Below, piece after piece: positions 22,855-34,896 of a DNA stretch of 64,000 nucleotides (positions are counted from its first letter, which is position 1; each line of letters opens with the position of its first letter). A program made the translations under genes and the position numbers. The stretch spans positions 21,148 to 85,147 of the forward strand of contig WOGZ01000138.1 of the NCBI GenBank assembly GCA_009733775.1, written 5' to 3'. This DNA is from Alectoria sarmentosa (Eukaryota; Ascomycota; Lecanoromycetes; Lecanorales; Parmeliaceae). The notes under the pieces are model-generated. The model worked only from the letters and a program-made list of their open reading frames with translations, ran no database searches and had not been told where the DNA came from.

Positions 22855-24500
22855 ATGGAACAACCACGCAGTTCCGACTCTTACGAATTCATTGATTCTT
22901 CTTCGGATGCCGGCGTCCCCACAAGCCAAGACGCTCAGCGACTCATACGGAGACAAGCAATGAGTAGAGCTGCGGCTGCTCGGAAGTTAAAATGATTTTG
23001 GGGCCAGCACAATCGCTGGCAGTATCCCGACTCACGCACGGATCTTGAGAAGCAAGCGGAAGCAACAACAGAAGCCGTTGCATCAGACCGAGCCAGAGTG
23101 AATCCAAGCTCGCGGTAGCAAAGCTTGGTACCAATGACGAAGGCCAAATCTTCGGTCCCGGCTAGCGTCCCCAGCTCAGGATACGAATCGATGAGGATAA
23201 ATTACGGCTTCGACTTCCTGGACATATCAGCCTCGACTACGTTTCACATTGGTAGAACCACTGCTGACCTCATTTCTAGAGAACCACTTCGTTTGGCGCA
23301 TGTCTTACGGTGCCGGCAATGGTCATACTTTTCATTCTTGCCGAGCCGATATGGGCACAGCAACTGTTTGGATGACGCTGCTCATTCTGTTGCTGCGCGG
23401 GTACGACAATGGATGGGCTCCCTTTCCGAGCCACCAGATGATGGCGTGCTATTGCTTTATTCAAAGAGTCTGATTAGCCTTCAAAGCGCACTCAATGACC
23501 CCATCCTTTGCCTACAGCCTGAAATATTGTGTGCGATCGCCATTCTAGCCATCTATGAAGTAGGTCGGATTCCCAACTCATGAATTTTGCGATCACTGAC
23601 TGGCAAAGCTCTAAGATAGCGCAGGTAATCACGCCTGGGTACAACACGTACCGGGTACAAGCTCGCTGATGAAGCTCCGAGGACCATAGTTTTAACAAAC
23701 AGACTTTGAGAAAGCCTTCTTTCTGGCTTAAGCGGGCCCCATCGTGAGGAAACCATGAGCAGACTCAAAGCTGAATCCGGGTGGCTTTCAACACACGACC
23801 TAGTAAACGGAGGCTATGTTGAACGATGATAGGTGCTTTCTCGAACATGACGTTTGGCAGAACGACTTCGGGTCTGTCGTATTCGAACCCGGCGCGGCGC
23901 TCTCGGATTCAAGTGGGGTATTTGTCTCGCTATGGACAATCATCTGCCCCATCCCAAGCCTGTTCAAAGACGCCCAGAATGCTGTTTGTAACTTCACTAA
24001 TACGCGCACCATCGGAAGTCTCTACGCTCGTGCTCGAGAAATTTGGACCTTGGTCTTGCAATGGCGCGAAATTTTTTGAGGAGCTTTGTCTATCTCTTAA
24101 CGACAAGCGATACAAGACCCTTGGGATCTACATGGCCAGTCTGATCGTCGTCAATCGCCTGAGCGTATCTCTTGACACTCGCGCTGGGTCAGACTTGGAA
24201 GATGAAAGACAATATTCTGCCAGCCGAATTGTTGAACTTGATCGGAGAGCTAGAGCTGTGAATCCTCGAGCGAGCTTTTTCATGAAATTCAAACTTATCA
24301 TGGCACAAGCTACTCTGGGCACCAAAGGCGAATGGCAACAGGTCATAAGACTTTCGAGCGAGTACGCACGCGTCAATTCGCTCATCAGTAGTCAGGTCTT
24401 GGAACACTGGGTCAACCTTAAAGGCCGCAAAACCACGAGCTTGAGCGCTGCGACCATTCAGAGAATACAATCGCATTCGAGCACTCGCGAATCGCATTGA
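22855..24500 (+). pseudogene. Fungal transcription-factor-like gene, decayed by nonsense mutations
   Basis: From ATG 22855 one frame reads EFIDSSSDAGVPTSQDAQRL and IRRQAMSRAAAARK, the typical opening of a fungal regulator group with a PF11951-like domain. It continues to LQPEILCAIAILAIYE at 23559. A plausible intron (23560-23608) leads to NHAWVQHVPGTSSLMKLRGP and TDFEKAFFLA. In-frame stops are at 22993 (TGA), 23116 (TAG), 23612 (TAA), 23687 (TAG), 23693 (TAA) and 23726 (TAA). After a frame change, a long open 3' part reads FFEELCLSLNDKRYKTLGIY and ELDRRARAVNPRASFFMKFK to about 24450. The collinear family motifs make a once full-length gene clear. Most stops could derive from CAA, CAG or CGA by C-to-T, as RIP would give. 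Confidence 0.8.
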
Positions 24501-24997
24501 AGTCTAGCATGGCTTATCGAGGAACTCTGTAAAAAAGTAGGCCCAGGTTGACATGATCTGCCATAACGAATACGAAGTCTGTACCTAATGTCCTGGACGC
24601 CAAGACTCCCGCACCAATATCTTGAAAATAGCCCCGCCAGAAAGGTTGCCTGGGAAATACACTTGAAAGCAGTTCAGACTTGCGCCTGACCTGAACTCAC
24701 TTTGAAGCTCCTCTCACTACCGGTTCTTAGAGAAGTCTCGAAAGTTCAACACGTGCGCTCTCAGGGACTGGTTCTGGGGTCCCTCGCTGCAAGGTCGACT
24801 TTCGAAGATAGGGCTGAGGCTCTACCAGTGCTGTCCAGGACTTTCGGAGCTGACCTCCGTAATACTCTTTACAATACGAATATTGCACCTATGAAGGTAT
24901 TGAACATGCTGGTAGTCAACGTCTATCGCAGTGGGTGACTAAAGAAGAAATTCCGAAACCAAATTGAATCACTGAAATGCTAGTCGAGGGCCAAATT
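24501..24997. other. Short intergenic stretch
   Basis: No supported gene lies between the regulator relic and the 3' end of the DUF1275 gene. Confidence 0.5.
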
Positions 24998-25884
24998 TCA
25001 TGCTGCGCCGACCTTCTCCATTGGCCACGCCATCCAAGCCAATGTAATCACGGCCTTGATGGCCCCAGCAAACCACAGTGGGTCTTGTATCCTCCCCGTT
25101 GCCTGAGATAAAAAACTTGAGACTATAGAACCCGCCAGGATACCCACTAACGCAACTAGCCTCCTGTTCCTCTTTAAATTTGCTCGTGGCGGGCTCGCTA
25201 TCTTCGGGTCTGTACATAGGTCATGCAGTATGACAGTCAACATGAAGGTCGGTATTTCCGCCAGCCTCAGGGTCCGAGAAGCGACGATCTGCCCAGCGGA
25301 TTGAAAGCTCAGTAGAGCTATCGGAACCTCTGAGCGCCAATCGATGTTGTCTGGGATTTTTGCAAGAACTCCATTGACCACACCCGTTTCGAATATGGCT
25401 GCCGTAAGAATGATCATGCTAGATTGGACGAGGAAGGAGAGAACGAGGGTGCCGCGTCGGAGTGGCCTAAGGATGCGCGAAGCACGCGAGAAGACAAAGC
25501 AGCCCAGGCCGAAACAGAAAATGGAGGTGATCGATTTGGCCCATCCGTACGGATGCGTGGTGTTGTGCGGCCTGGCGCCACCGAGGCCCAGAAATAGAGT
25601 ATTGCCTACTTTGTGGTTAGTACTTCGGGGAAAAGCCATTGGAGCAACAGATGAGGTGGGAGGGCGCCGAACAGACCAGTTTGCATTGAGACGAAGGTCC
25701 CGTAAGCATGGTATATGGTGCTGTCAACCATGCCGGAGATGAAACAACAAGACAGAAGAAGAACGTCTGCATGATTTGTGGTTACATCGGCAGTCAAATA
25801 CCCTTTCAACATTTGTTTCAGCTCTGTCTGACTTCGAGGCCACCAGGGCTCTCTTTTTCTAGCTGGGTGGGACCCTCCCTCCAT
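24998..25884 (-). CDS. DUF1275 (YoaK-type) membrane protein
   Basis: Two exons (25884-25677 and 25605-24998; intron 71 nt) give 271 aa. The splice restores FVSMQTG|NTLFLGLGG, the family's conserved N-terminal motif. Hydrophobic segments follow: HADVLLLSCCFISGMVDSTI, SITSIFCFGLGCFVFS, GTLVLSFLVQSSMIILTAAI, RLVALVGILAGSIVSSFLSQ and a last one near WFAGAIKAVITLAWMAW. LAEIPTFMLTVILHDLCTDP is a further family motif. The protein should be a multi-pass membrane protein; its function is not established for the family. The gene is intact by eye. Confidence 0.85.
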
Positions 25885-26045
25885 TTAATGCGTCGTCCTT
25901 GGTGAAGGGAGTTGGTGTGGGGAGAACACGCGGCCACGAATGAGCTGCCCAGGACCGGATTCGATCAACAACCGCGAAAAAGCAAGTAATGTGATGACAA
26001 CACTGTGAGCGGTATGTACGCTGTTGGAACGTATTCTGGTCGAAA

Positions 26046-26320
26046 AAGTTGCAGCATCGGCTGAAGATGTAAGCTTTTTGGGCATGGCTTTCTTGGCAGG
26101 CTGATATACCTGCAGGTTTAGCACGTATTGATTCATGCAGATACGCGGCTTGCTGCGGCATTGCATTGCACGTATATTATATAAGTTGCAGCATCGGCTG
26201 AAATTCTGAGCTTTTTGCACATGGCTTTCTTGGCAGGCTGATATACCTGCAGGTTTAGCGCGTGATTGATTCATGCAGATACGCGGCTTGCTGCGGCATT
26301 GCATTGCACGTGTATTATAT
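26046..26320. repeat. 137-bp tandem duplication
   Basis: AAGTTGCAGCATCGGCTGAA starts at 26046 and 26183, and both copies run through GGCAGGCTGATATACCTGCA and GCTGCGGCATTGCATTGCAC to TATTATATAAG. The copies differ at scattered positions, so the duplication is recent but not new. Confidence 0.9.
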
Positions 26321-26459
26321 AAGTTTTACTAATACTATGATGGACTACATGTCTCAACTTTACTTGCTGACCGAGCACTGACTATACAGCTATGGGTGAT
26401 TCTGTCACGGCATGAATGTTTCTATCAGGTTATAAAATCGTTGTTGCAATGCGAGACGA

Positions 26460-26494
26460 GTTCTGAAATCTGAAATCTGAAATCTGAAATCTGT
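26460..26494. repeat. Heptamer array (ATCTGAA)n
   Basis: Four to five tandem ATCTGAA units are visible. Confidence 0.85.
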
Positions 26495-29400
26495 CAAATG
26501 CATGTCAAAGACAGGACTCAGACTTTGAAGCTTCCTAAAATCGCGGTTTCTGTGCAGAAAATAAGCGAAAGTCTGCAACTGAAACACCATTAGGACTTAG
26601 AGAAGCTTTCTGAATCGACCAATTAATTAAAAAGACGTTATCGCTGCATGGTTATCGGTCGGGTGTGGTGGGGGATGAGAGCGAGTCGCAATGCCAAGAA
26701 TCTGCCTTACGATCAATAAATCCCACACTATGTTATAAAGGGGCCTTTTTGGCGAATATTGATGCCGGGTTGATGCGGATGCAGCCCAAACCTACTTTCT
26801 CACTTACTTTGTCGAGGAGCAGGAGCTGCGAACGTTATTGGTTACAATCGCCCGTCCCAAACCCTCAACTCCTTGCACATGCTCTCTGCAGCCTTCTCGG
26901 CACATATCCAAGGACGCCATGATTTCTTAATCGACGGCTTTGCCGACGTTTTCTTCCTCATTTGAGCTTGGATCAATGCATCCAACATGCGAATTCATGA
27001 ATTGCATGCAATATTTGCCCTCGATGCCTCCTGCTCCCTATTAGCTGGTGTCTCTTGTCGATCTGGCTCAGTCGGTCCTGCTAGCTTGCTTTTTGTGCCC
27101 GCAAAACACCCACCTTTCTTCCAAAAAGTCGCTTCGACGCCATTCTAGATGCGTTTCTCCAATTCGACGCCTGTACAACACTATCAGGCTCCTTTGATTC
27201 ATTCCCCTCTTCCCTCTTCGTCAACAGCAGTTGAATTATGCATTCTTTCGTTGTCGCGAAAGAAAAAGGCGGACTGCCTCATTCATGCCGTGTGGATCTT
27301 TGTTTCAAAGCCCTTGATACCAAGCCCATCTCCCTTCGGCGTGCCACCCGACAAGACACGCTAAAACCGGCATCTATCCCCTACGGTAAGTACGGATCCT
27401 TGACCAGCTCGGCTCATGCACGAATCAAATCTCTCCCTCTGCCGGCGCAAATCGTCGTCGGGGCATCATCTCGCAAGGCTAGTAATAGTGAAGAGCTCTT
27501 AGCGTAGGTTTGCCAAATCGCTCACCCCCCCTCCGGCCGGAAGGGAAGAGGGTTTTTTGCTCCAGGGCGGGCGGGCGGCCTGGCTTCCGCTTTGAGCTAG
27601 ATATTTACTCTACGGCTTTTTCGCTTGACGCCAAGATAAGATGGACCTCGAGACCGAAACCGACGATCCGTTCCTTGTGTGCCTCGTGCCTTCTCCTTCC
27701 GCAGGGCTGGTGCACTGCGCAACTATTCCTCGTACAGGATTCTTCTCATAGCGGATTGGACCCCCACCCCCCTTGCTAGCTTTCACAAGCAATCAGACCG
27801 GTCTCGGCTGCCCATGATAGTCAGAGGAGTTGATCGATGAGCGAGCTGATAATCCGCCAAGCCACCGTTCAGGAGCCATATGTAGGGGGCGCAACCCGAC
27901 GTGGAAGGGACCCTGTATCTCCCGAACCGGCAGATGTGGTATCTCATTCTCATTCTCCCTGGCGCCGATGGTCGCACACACCTAGGCTTCAATGTTTGAG
28001 CGCGCCCGTCGAAACAGGGCCGATGCGTTGCAGTGCGCCCATCGGGACTGATGCCGCTGGGGGGTCGTAGTCGGAGGCTAGTACTTACGTTCGTGGGGGG
28101 GGGGGTTCTTTTTTTTGGAAACGTTTTCCTCGAAGTCGGGCTTGGCGGGAACGCGGTCATCTCAGCAAACGATCGAGCATCTTCTTGACTGAGTCGCGTT
28201 GCACGACTTTTGGCTTATTCTCGATCGAATAAGCGGCTTTTCGAAACCGTGGCATGTGTCTCTTGCAATGAGTCATCGTAGCCGCTTGCTTATGCGGTGA
28301 GTTTTCAAGCTTTTCGATAGGCGGGCGTGGTGAGAGGAAAGGCGAGGCTTTGTCTTTGCCCGCGTCTTTGCTGTTCTGTGGGGTTTTTCGATGCCCTTCA
28401 TCTGTAGTGTAAGTGGTCCCCATCGCCGCACCTCCTTCCTTCGCCCAAAATCAAAAACGCTGAGCGCAAGGTTCGTTGCACCGGGGCCGGGTCGCGGCTG
28501 GGAAATAACGCATTTCTTGGCGTTCCGGTACGACTATCTAAGTATCTCTGATTGATTGATTCATTTGGCGAGCTGTGCGGAGGTGTTTGGCTAGGCGCGG
28601 CGCGGCGCGGCGCTTGGGAGGTGGGGTGATGGATATGGTTTAGGAATGGGTGCACATGGGAGGGGGAAAGGGGGGGGGAGTTTCATGGTGATGGTTACTA
28701 GTGCTGCGGCTGTTATATCGCCATGTTTCGCGCCCGGTTTTTGCAAACTTGTACGTAGTTGTAAGATCAACTTGGGAAAAAACTTGCCACTCTTCTGCTC
28801 CTGTACAATAATACCCTTTATCATCATCATCATCATCATCATCACCATCAGGTGCGAGGCCCAATCGACCAGATCTCTCCCCAATCCAATCCAATCCAAT
28901 CCGGCTTCCCTAGCCAGAATGCCGCAGTCCCGGGCCATCCTACCCTTTCAGGTAGGTAAAAAGAATTTCCTATCTCTACTGGGATATTTTTTTTTAACCC
29001 TTGTCACGACGCCTCCCTCCTCCGCGCGTTGCTCGAACGGCGGATGAGATGAGGCTGCGCATTATTCGGATATGCGTTCTTGTGGTCTGTCTGCATCGAG
29101 GTTGATTTGATTAAATGAACGAACGAACATGGCTGTTTTCGGATAGATTGCATTTTCCCTTTCTGCAAGCCGCTCGCTCGCTCGTTCGTTCGGTTTAACG
29201 TCAACGGCCAATGTCGGTTCTGGCTCACGGGGCTTGAGAAGTAGGAGTTTAGCCTTTTATGTTGTAAGAGGTTCTGAGACCTTGTCTGTCTCTTGGGCTT
29301 TGCTTGCTATTTATTGTGCTTGCAGATGATCACGGTTCGTTTGATCGCGGTTGATGAGCGGAGTTGGATAGATTGGGCTTTCGTACAGTCAATTTTTTTT

Positions 29401-30453
29401 TGGAGTGGTGTTGGTGACACGTTGGTTTTGGCGTATGTAGTTGTTCGGATGGCGCGTGATGGTTTCGAGACGCGAGGGCGTTTGGGGGCATGGAATTGCG
29501 GTTGGGGAGCTGGTTGGTGTTGGTGTTGGTGTTGGTGGCTTGGAGGCGGTGGTGACTGGATTGGGATGGGTGCTGTGGCTGGAGGAGAGGGGGTTGAGGG
29601 TGGTGTGGGGGAGTTGGATGGATGAGGGTTTATTTGGGGAGGGGGGGGATTTGGGGGAGATAGCGCGGGTCGATGATATAGAGACTTTTAATTCGTTGCA
29701 CTTGGACACCTTGCGCTCTCACAAATTTTGCGTGCTGTAGGTGTAGGTCGTCGGGCCGGTCGTCGGCGCGGAGGGATGGAATAAGCGACGCGGGCTCAGT
29801 GTTCATCATCATCTTATGCCGTGGATTCGTCAATTACCTTTCTCTGTGGCGTTTTTCGTTCGTTCTCTTGGCCCCCCCCTTGGTGTTGAATTAAGAGTGC
29901 TTCGAAATCTGGGGGGTTTTGTGCCCTTGCGCCCGCAACGTGCTTTTTCTGTCGCCAAGCTGAGCTCGAGGATTGCATTGCATTCTTGGGCAAAGCGGAT
30001 AGATGGGCCTTTCTTGACCTTTCTGAGAAAGATGTGGGGTGTTGTGAGAAATATGAGATGTACGACTTTTTTTTGACGTGGGGACGGGGGAAACTGTGCG
30101 CAGGTGGTCATGCTGGGTGGGTGGGTTATGCTTGAATTGTTTTTTTTTTGCGTCTACTCGCGCTAGCTAGGGGGGTTTGGTCTGTAAGGGGGGTGAAAGG
30201 TGAAAGTGGTTGGTTTTTCTTGTGTTGGGGATTGTTGATGGCTACGTTGGGCGTTTCGTCATCGGTACATTTGATTGTCAGTTCTAGGGATACTTAATGA
30301 ACGAGACCATTTCGCTATCTATTTTGGCGGCTGAAAATCTGGTTGTCTGTTCAGTAATCTCTCTGCGCCATCGGGCTTCGAGCTCGCCTAGGCCACACTT
30401 GTAGTAGTTGGGTGCGTTCTTGACGTCTTCTTCACTTTAGTCTCGTTGATGAA
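26495..30453. other. Long gene-poor stretch
   Basis: Nothing recognisable is seen over about 4 kb. It contains short ORFs of 60-130 codons on both strands, G and T homopolymer runs near 28095-28120, an ATC array near 28820-28850 and a CCAAT array near 28880-28900. An 88-codon Lys-rich minus-strand ORF at 28423-28157 could be an exon but has no support beyond being open. Confidence 0.4.
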
Positions 30454-30888
30454 TTACGGTTTCGTCGTCGATGTCTTTTTGGGCGGGTCTCTTGCTGCAT
30501 GTGCCCGTGGCAGTCGCTTTCTAGCTCGTTGTACCCGTACTCGTGGCTGCGACTGCCCATCCCGTCGCCACTCGGACATTGTAGGCCGCCGCGGCATGTC
30601 CAGCCAAGGCGCGCCGGGGGGCCGCACGGAGGGAGTGGGTAAAATGATTTTCTGTCTTTTCGCTCGCGCCATGTTGGTCGTGTAGGAGGCGCTAGGTGGT
30701 GCTGTGACCTTGGCGCAAGCGTCGGGTGTGCTGCTGCTTCCACACCCAGGGGCTTCGGTCTGGACAAGTTCAAACAGCGACGTGATTTCGGGCAACGGAA
30801 ACCCTTGCTGGGAGGGGGAGGAGGGGGGGAATGGGGTGGGTCCGGGGGTGGCCTTGGAGGAGGAGAGGGATGTGGGGGCGGACGACAT
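30454..30888 (-). CDS. Unrecognised Ser/Pro-rich then Arg-rich ORF
   Basis: From the ATG at 30888 a 144-codon frame reads MSSAPTSLSSSKATPGPTPF, then PEITSLFELVQTEAPGCGSS, and ends in a strongly basic tail with RVQRARKRLPRAHAARDPPK. The frame is open further upstream, but this ATG begins the low-complexity part cleanly. I recognise no family. It could be a small disordered nuclear protein or a chance ORF in GC-rich sequence. Confidence 0.3.
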   Translation of the reverse strand: MSSAPTSLSSSKATPGPTPFPPSSPSQQGFPLPEITSLFELVQTEAPGCGSSSTPDACAKVTAPPSASYTTNMARAKRQKIILPTPSVRPPGAPWLDMPRRPTMSEWRRDGQSQPRVRVQRARKRLPRAHAARDPPKKTSTTKP

Positions 30889-32196
30889 GGCAATTTTACA
30901 ATTGATAGAAATATCTAGGAGGGAGGCAGGGAGAGTCAAGAAGAATCTATAATATGTCTCTTCTCTCCTCTTCGCTTCGTAACATTTGCTATCATACGAG
31001 CTTGTGGATCGAGCGAGGGTGGTAGCCAGGGCCAGTAGGATGAAGGTTATCTTTATCTGAGAGAAAACGTGAAAAGGCAGTACGAACTCACAGGCAGTGA
31101 GCGCTGAGCATATTGAGGGTTTTGTGAGAGATGAGAAATGAATGGGTGAAGAGCTACATAGCATTTCAATTTTTCGAAACGGGTTTGACGCTGGGATAGC
31201 ATATATCGAAGCCGTGGAGTCGAGACGGTAAGTGGCTGTTCTGTTGGTAGATATAGACTATCGGGCCATATAGTGTCAATAGAGATGAGCTACAAAGCCC
31301 ATGACATAGCGATATTTTGTTTCCTGGAGTCAAATGGACGTGCGAGATCATAGATACAAAAGCGAAGCCCAAGTCGGTGAATTCTAGAATCATAGCTTGC
31401 ACAACCAAGATGTGAACTCGGGTAGTACATGACTATCATGCAAGATGGTGGATTGAGCATATGTTGTAAAGTTTGTATTGAAGAGCAACATCGGTGTGGC
31501 TGTCATCTTGTGGATCTCCCGAAAGCTTGTCTGTGTACTGGCTTTCGGGACTTTCCTACTCGAGATAGCTTGTATCTATCGCGGAAGAGAATGCACGAGA
31601 TATAGTGATATAATGTCTGCTCTCACGGTATTTGCACAACAGAACGTCTGAGCGATGGAGAAGGCTTCGGACGTACTCATCGAGAATGCGTTGAAGTCGT
31701 TTCGCGGAATCGCTGATAGCCTGCTGATGAGATGCAGGCAACGAAGTTGAAGACAGCGTTCCGAGCAAGGAGACCAGTAGCTACGATGAGAATGATGAGC
31801 AGCCGAGAAGACTTTACCATCTCTCCAAGATTCGGTGCTGAAAGGTAGCAGCGATAAGGTCAAAGGTACTGGAGAAGAGTGCGAGGCACTTACTTTGGCA
31901 ATCTTCTTGATGACAAACGTCCAAGTAGCCAAAGAGAATTCTGGCGCTCGCACTCGGAAGAGCCTGGTTGGCTTGCCGATAGTGTTGCCACAATGGCTGA
32001 TTTATCCTTATGTGCGTTGAACGGACGCTACCATGTTTAGCGAAGGTGTAAGATGTTGAGCAAGTCATAGAGACGTGAGTAGATTCTGACACCTGCAGAC
32101 CTCAACGCTAATACGCTAGCAGCTTAGCTTCAGCCAGAGTAGAGGAATATGCTCCACCTCAGAATAGTCTTGTGGAATGAACCCATTCACAAGACT
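30889..32196. other. Intergenic stretch, no recognisable gene
   Basis: Overlapping short ORFs at 31556-32092 on the minus strand show no domain. I see nothing firm here. Confidence 0.45.
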
Positions 32197-33339
32197 CTAA
32201 ACGTCGATACCGTCGACGGTGATTCCCTTGTTCCAGCTATACTGTAACACCCTCGCCACCTCTTGGGCCGACTCATGAGAAACCATAGCCGCCACAAGAT
32301 ACAAGCTCGCATCCAAGCCACTTGTCACCTGCACAAAGTCAAGTCAGCTTGATCCGTTGAGACATGCAAGGCTTTGACTCTTATAACAAACTCGAGGAGT
32401 AACGCAAGCCGTTTAGGCGCCAGAGAGGTCTTGCAACTAAAGACCGAGCGTTTGACTGAGAAGTAAATGCTAAGAGAAATGTACTTACTCCCCCACTCGT
32501 GATGACACGCAGCCCCCCTAGTCTCAGTGACGCCCTTCGAGCATTGGATTCGCGACGCTTAACCGATTCCTTCCAAGCATTGCTACCCTTGCGCGCAATC
32601 GACTTCCTCCTACCATCAGGCCTCTTGCTGAGCACAAACGGATTCTCCTCGAGCTTTTCGCCAAGGTCAAAGCGGGCATTGTTGACGACATAGTTCTCTT
32701 CCATGACGTCCGTTTGCTCAAGATCTCCACGTCTGGCAGCTTCTTTGCAGATGATCTCCATCTTGGTGTAGTAGTCTGGGTGAGTAGTGGCAGCGAGTCC
32801 TTGCAGGAGGCCTGCGTGGGCCAGGATGAGAGAGCCAGTACCGATAGACATAAGGGTACGCTCCTTGCTGGGGTCAGTTTGCTGAAGCTTGGCAAAGTCT
32901 TGGATGAGTTTGATCGGCTCGGCATCCTTCTTCAGCACCTCATCTACGCCCACGCCGCCTGGAACGATCAGGACATCGTATTCTTTCAGATCCTCGTGAG
33001 CATCTTCAAAGTTGATGTCGGCTTTAACGGTCAGACCTGAGGACGATGTGACACCCGGAGAGCCGGCTGCAATGGTACATTCGAAAGCCTTGGATGCTAA
33101 ATATATGATGGATTAGAGAAAGAGCTTTGACTTCAGTTCGAGAGCCAAGGGTCAAATAGAAACTGGAGTTACACGAAGGATACACGTGACGACTGACCGG
33201 GGTCTTTGAGTTTGTGATGGGCATTGCTGAGGACCTCAAGCGGACCGCAGAGCTCTTGGGCTCCAAAGGAAGGATGCAGGACAATGAGGACTTGGATCAC
33301 CTCAATGGGACTGTCGGAACTATCTTCGATTGCACTCAT
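32197..33339 (-). CDS. DJ-1/PfpI (class I glutamine amidotransferase-like) protein
   Basis: Three exons (33339-33198, 33096-32489, 32328-32197; introns 101 and 160 nt) give 293 aa. The N-terminus reads VIQVLIVLHPSFGAQELCGP LEVL, then SKAFECTIAAGSPGVTSSSG and YDVLIVPGG. The nucleophile-elbow region is TLMSIGTGSLILAHAGLL, where the usual Cys of an S-x-C/G-x-G elbow is replaced by Thr/Gly. The C-terminal RVITSGG|VTSGLDASLYLVA closes the fold. Residues about 205-240 form a basic insert (KRPDGRRKSIARKGSNAWK, then ESVKRRESNARRASLRLGG). Family members include isonitrile hydratase-like and AraC-type regulators; the missing Cys suggests no classical hydrolase chemistry. Confidence 0.85.
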
Positions 33340-34896
33340 CTTGTGAACTAGATGTATATGTGGCCTTGAATCTGGTGTTTGATGACTTTGGATGGTCTTG
33401 TGAGGGTAGTGTTGTGGGAAGTCAATGGCAGTGGGGAAAGCTGGGGACCCCGCACTGCATGGCAGATCAGCACTAAGTCTAATCGAGTTGGCGTGTCACG
33501 ATGAAGACGCGCTAGTGTATACTCTTTGTACGACCTTCGAGCAAGATGGTTTCCTATTGCCCATTTTTAAGTTGAATAAGGTCGATGTCATATCAGACAT
33601 GCTTCTTTTAAAAGCCAGATTCGCAATATATCTTAGATGGGTGCTTGTGACGTTATGTTTCTTTCATGGTCTCGGCACTCCATTTCTTGTAGTCCCGCTT
33701 CGAGCGCGTTTTCCATGATTCTGTACAACATAGCTAATTTCTGGAAGTCGATGATGTGTCGCGAAGCTGAGCAAAGCACACGAAACCTAGACAGACTTCA
33801 AATCTTGTCGGCTCTACTGCTTTCTGCTGACTGAATCCCGTGGTGTCAAGAATGGCGAGAGAAAGTTTCTGATGATATGCCTCAGATTTATCAAGACCCT
33901 GGAGAATAGATCCTCGGAAAATTGGGCAGTGGTCGACGATGGGAACAATCGCAAGGATCGAAGAGCGTGGGGGAAAGCTGATGTCGCGTATCGCTACCCA
34001 GTATCGGCAACGTGCAAGCTAGGTTATGCGCACTTTGCCCCATGCATGTCATGATCGAGCGTCTGTCTGCCAGTATCCGACGTATTCTACTAATCGGGAG
34101 GCAAAATGATACTTGAATGGAAGCACGTCGTCTGATACCGCTTTCTACAGAGACATCGCAAGCAGTGGTTTACAAAATTTATTTCACTGTATATCTCCTT
34201 CAGACAGCTATGATGACGTACCCATTTATCATAAGGAGGCTCACTACTGACGTGTAAGTCGTGCCGAGGAGAGCTATCATGCTAAAATGTCCGACACCAG
34301 GTGATCACGATCATCTGCTCATGATCTTATATCAGCCTGGATCCGCCTACGATTAACAAATCACGGAATATCAAGCAGCAGGGGAGACTGGTGGCTCAAG
34401 AAGGGCTGATTGACCTGGCCGATCTCACTGATATGGATCAGTCTCTCACAAACGTAGGCCAACTAGGCGGAGGATTGAGCGAGGTCTTTACGAATGCTAC
34501 TGGCCAGCTCAAAAGAATGGATCTTCTGAACTCCGTTAACAGGGAATAGACCCCGATCTTGACAGAATTGATACGAGCATTCCATAGCTTACTGTTATTT
34601 AAGTCGTAACATTGCTACCGAAGTACTGGTCTTGAAATTGGGCGCGCTGGAAACCCACACCACTTCACGGTTCGCAATGCCGTGACGCCCGCAACGCTAC
34701 CAATGATCGTGAGGAAATTCTATCAGATAGTACCATAGTCGCATGGCTGAATAACTTATATGCGCAAAAAATCAGGAATCTCTAGTCTTATTACAGCCTC
34801 TTCGGATTCCCTTTTGTTCATATAACTGCCCTCCCCCACATCAGAAAATCGCAATTTCTAGTCTATGCCATACAAAGAAACCCCCAAAAAAGCTCC
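33340..34896. other. Intergenic stretch, no recognisable gene
   Basis: Only short ORFs without motifs are seen between the DJ-1 gene start and the small secreted protein gene. Confidence 0.5.

Noticed and set aside
30432..30893. Pro-rich ORF overlapping the 30454-30888 ORF
   Set aside because: It is a shadow frame of GC-rich sequence dominated by Pro/His/Arg runs.
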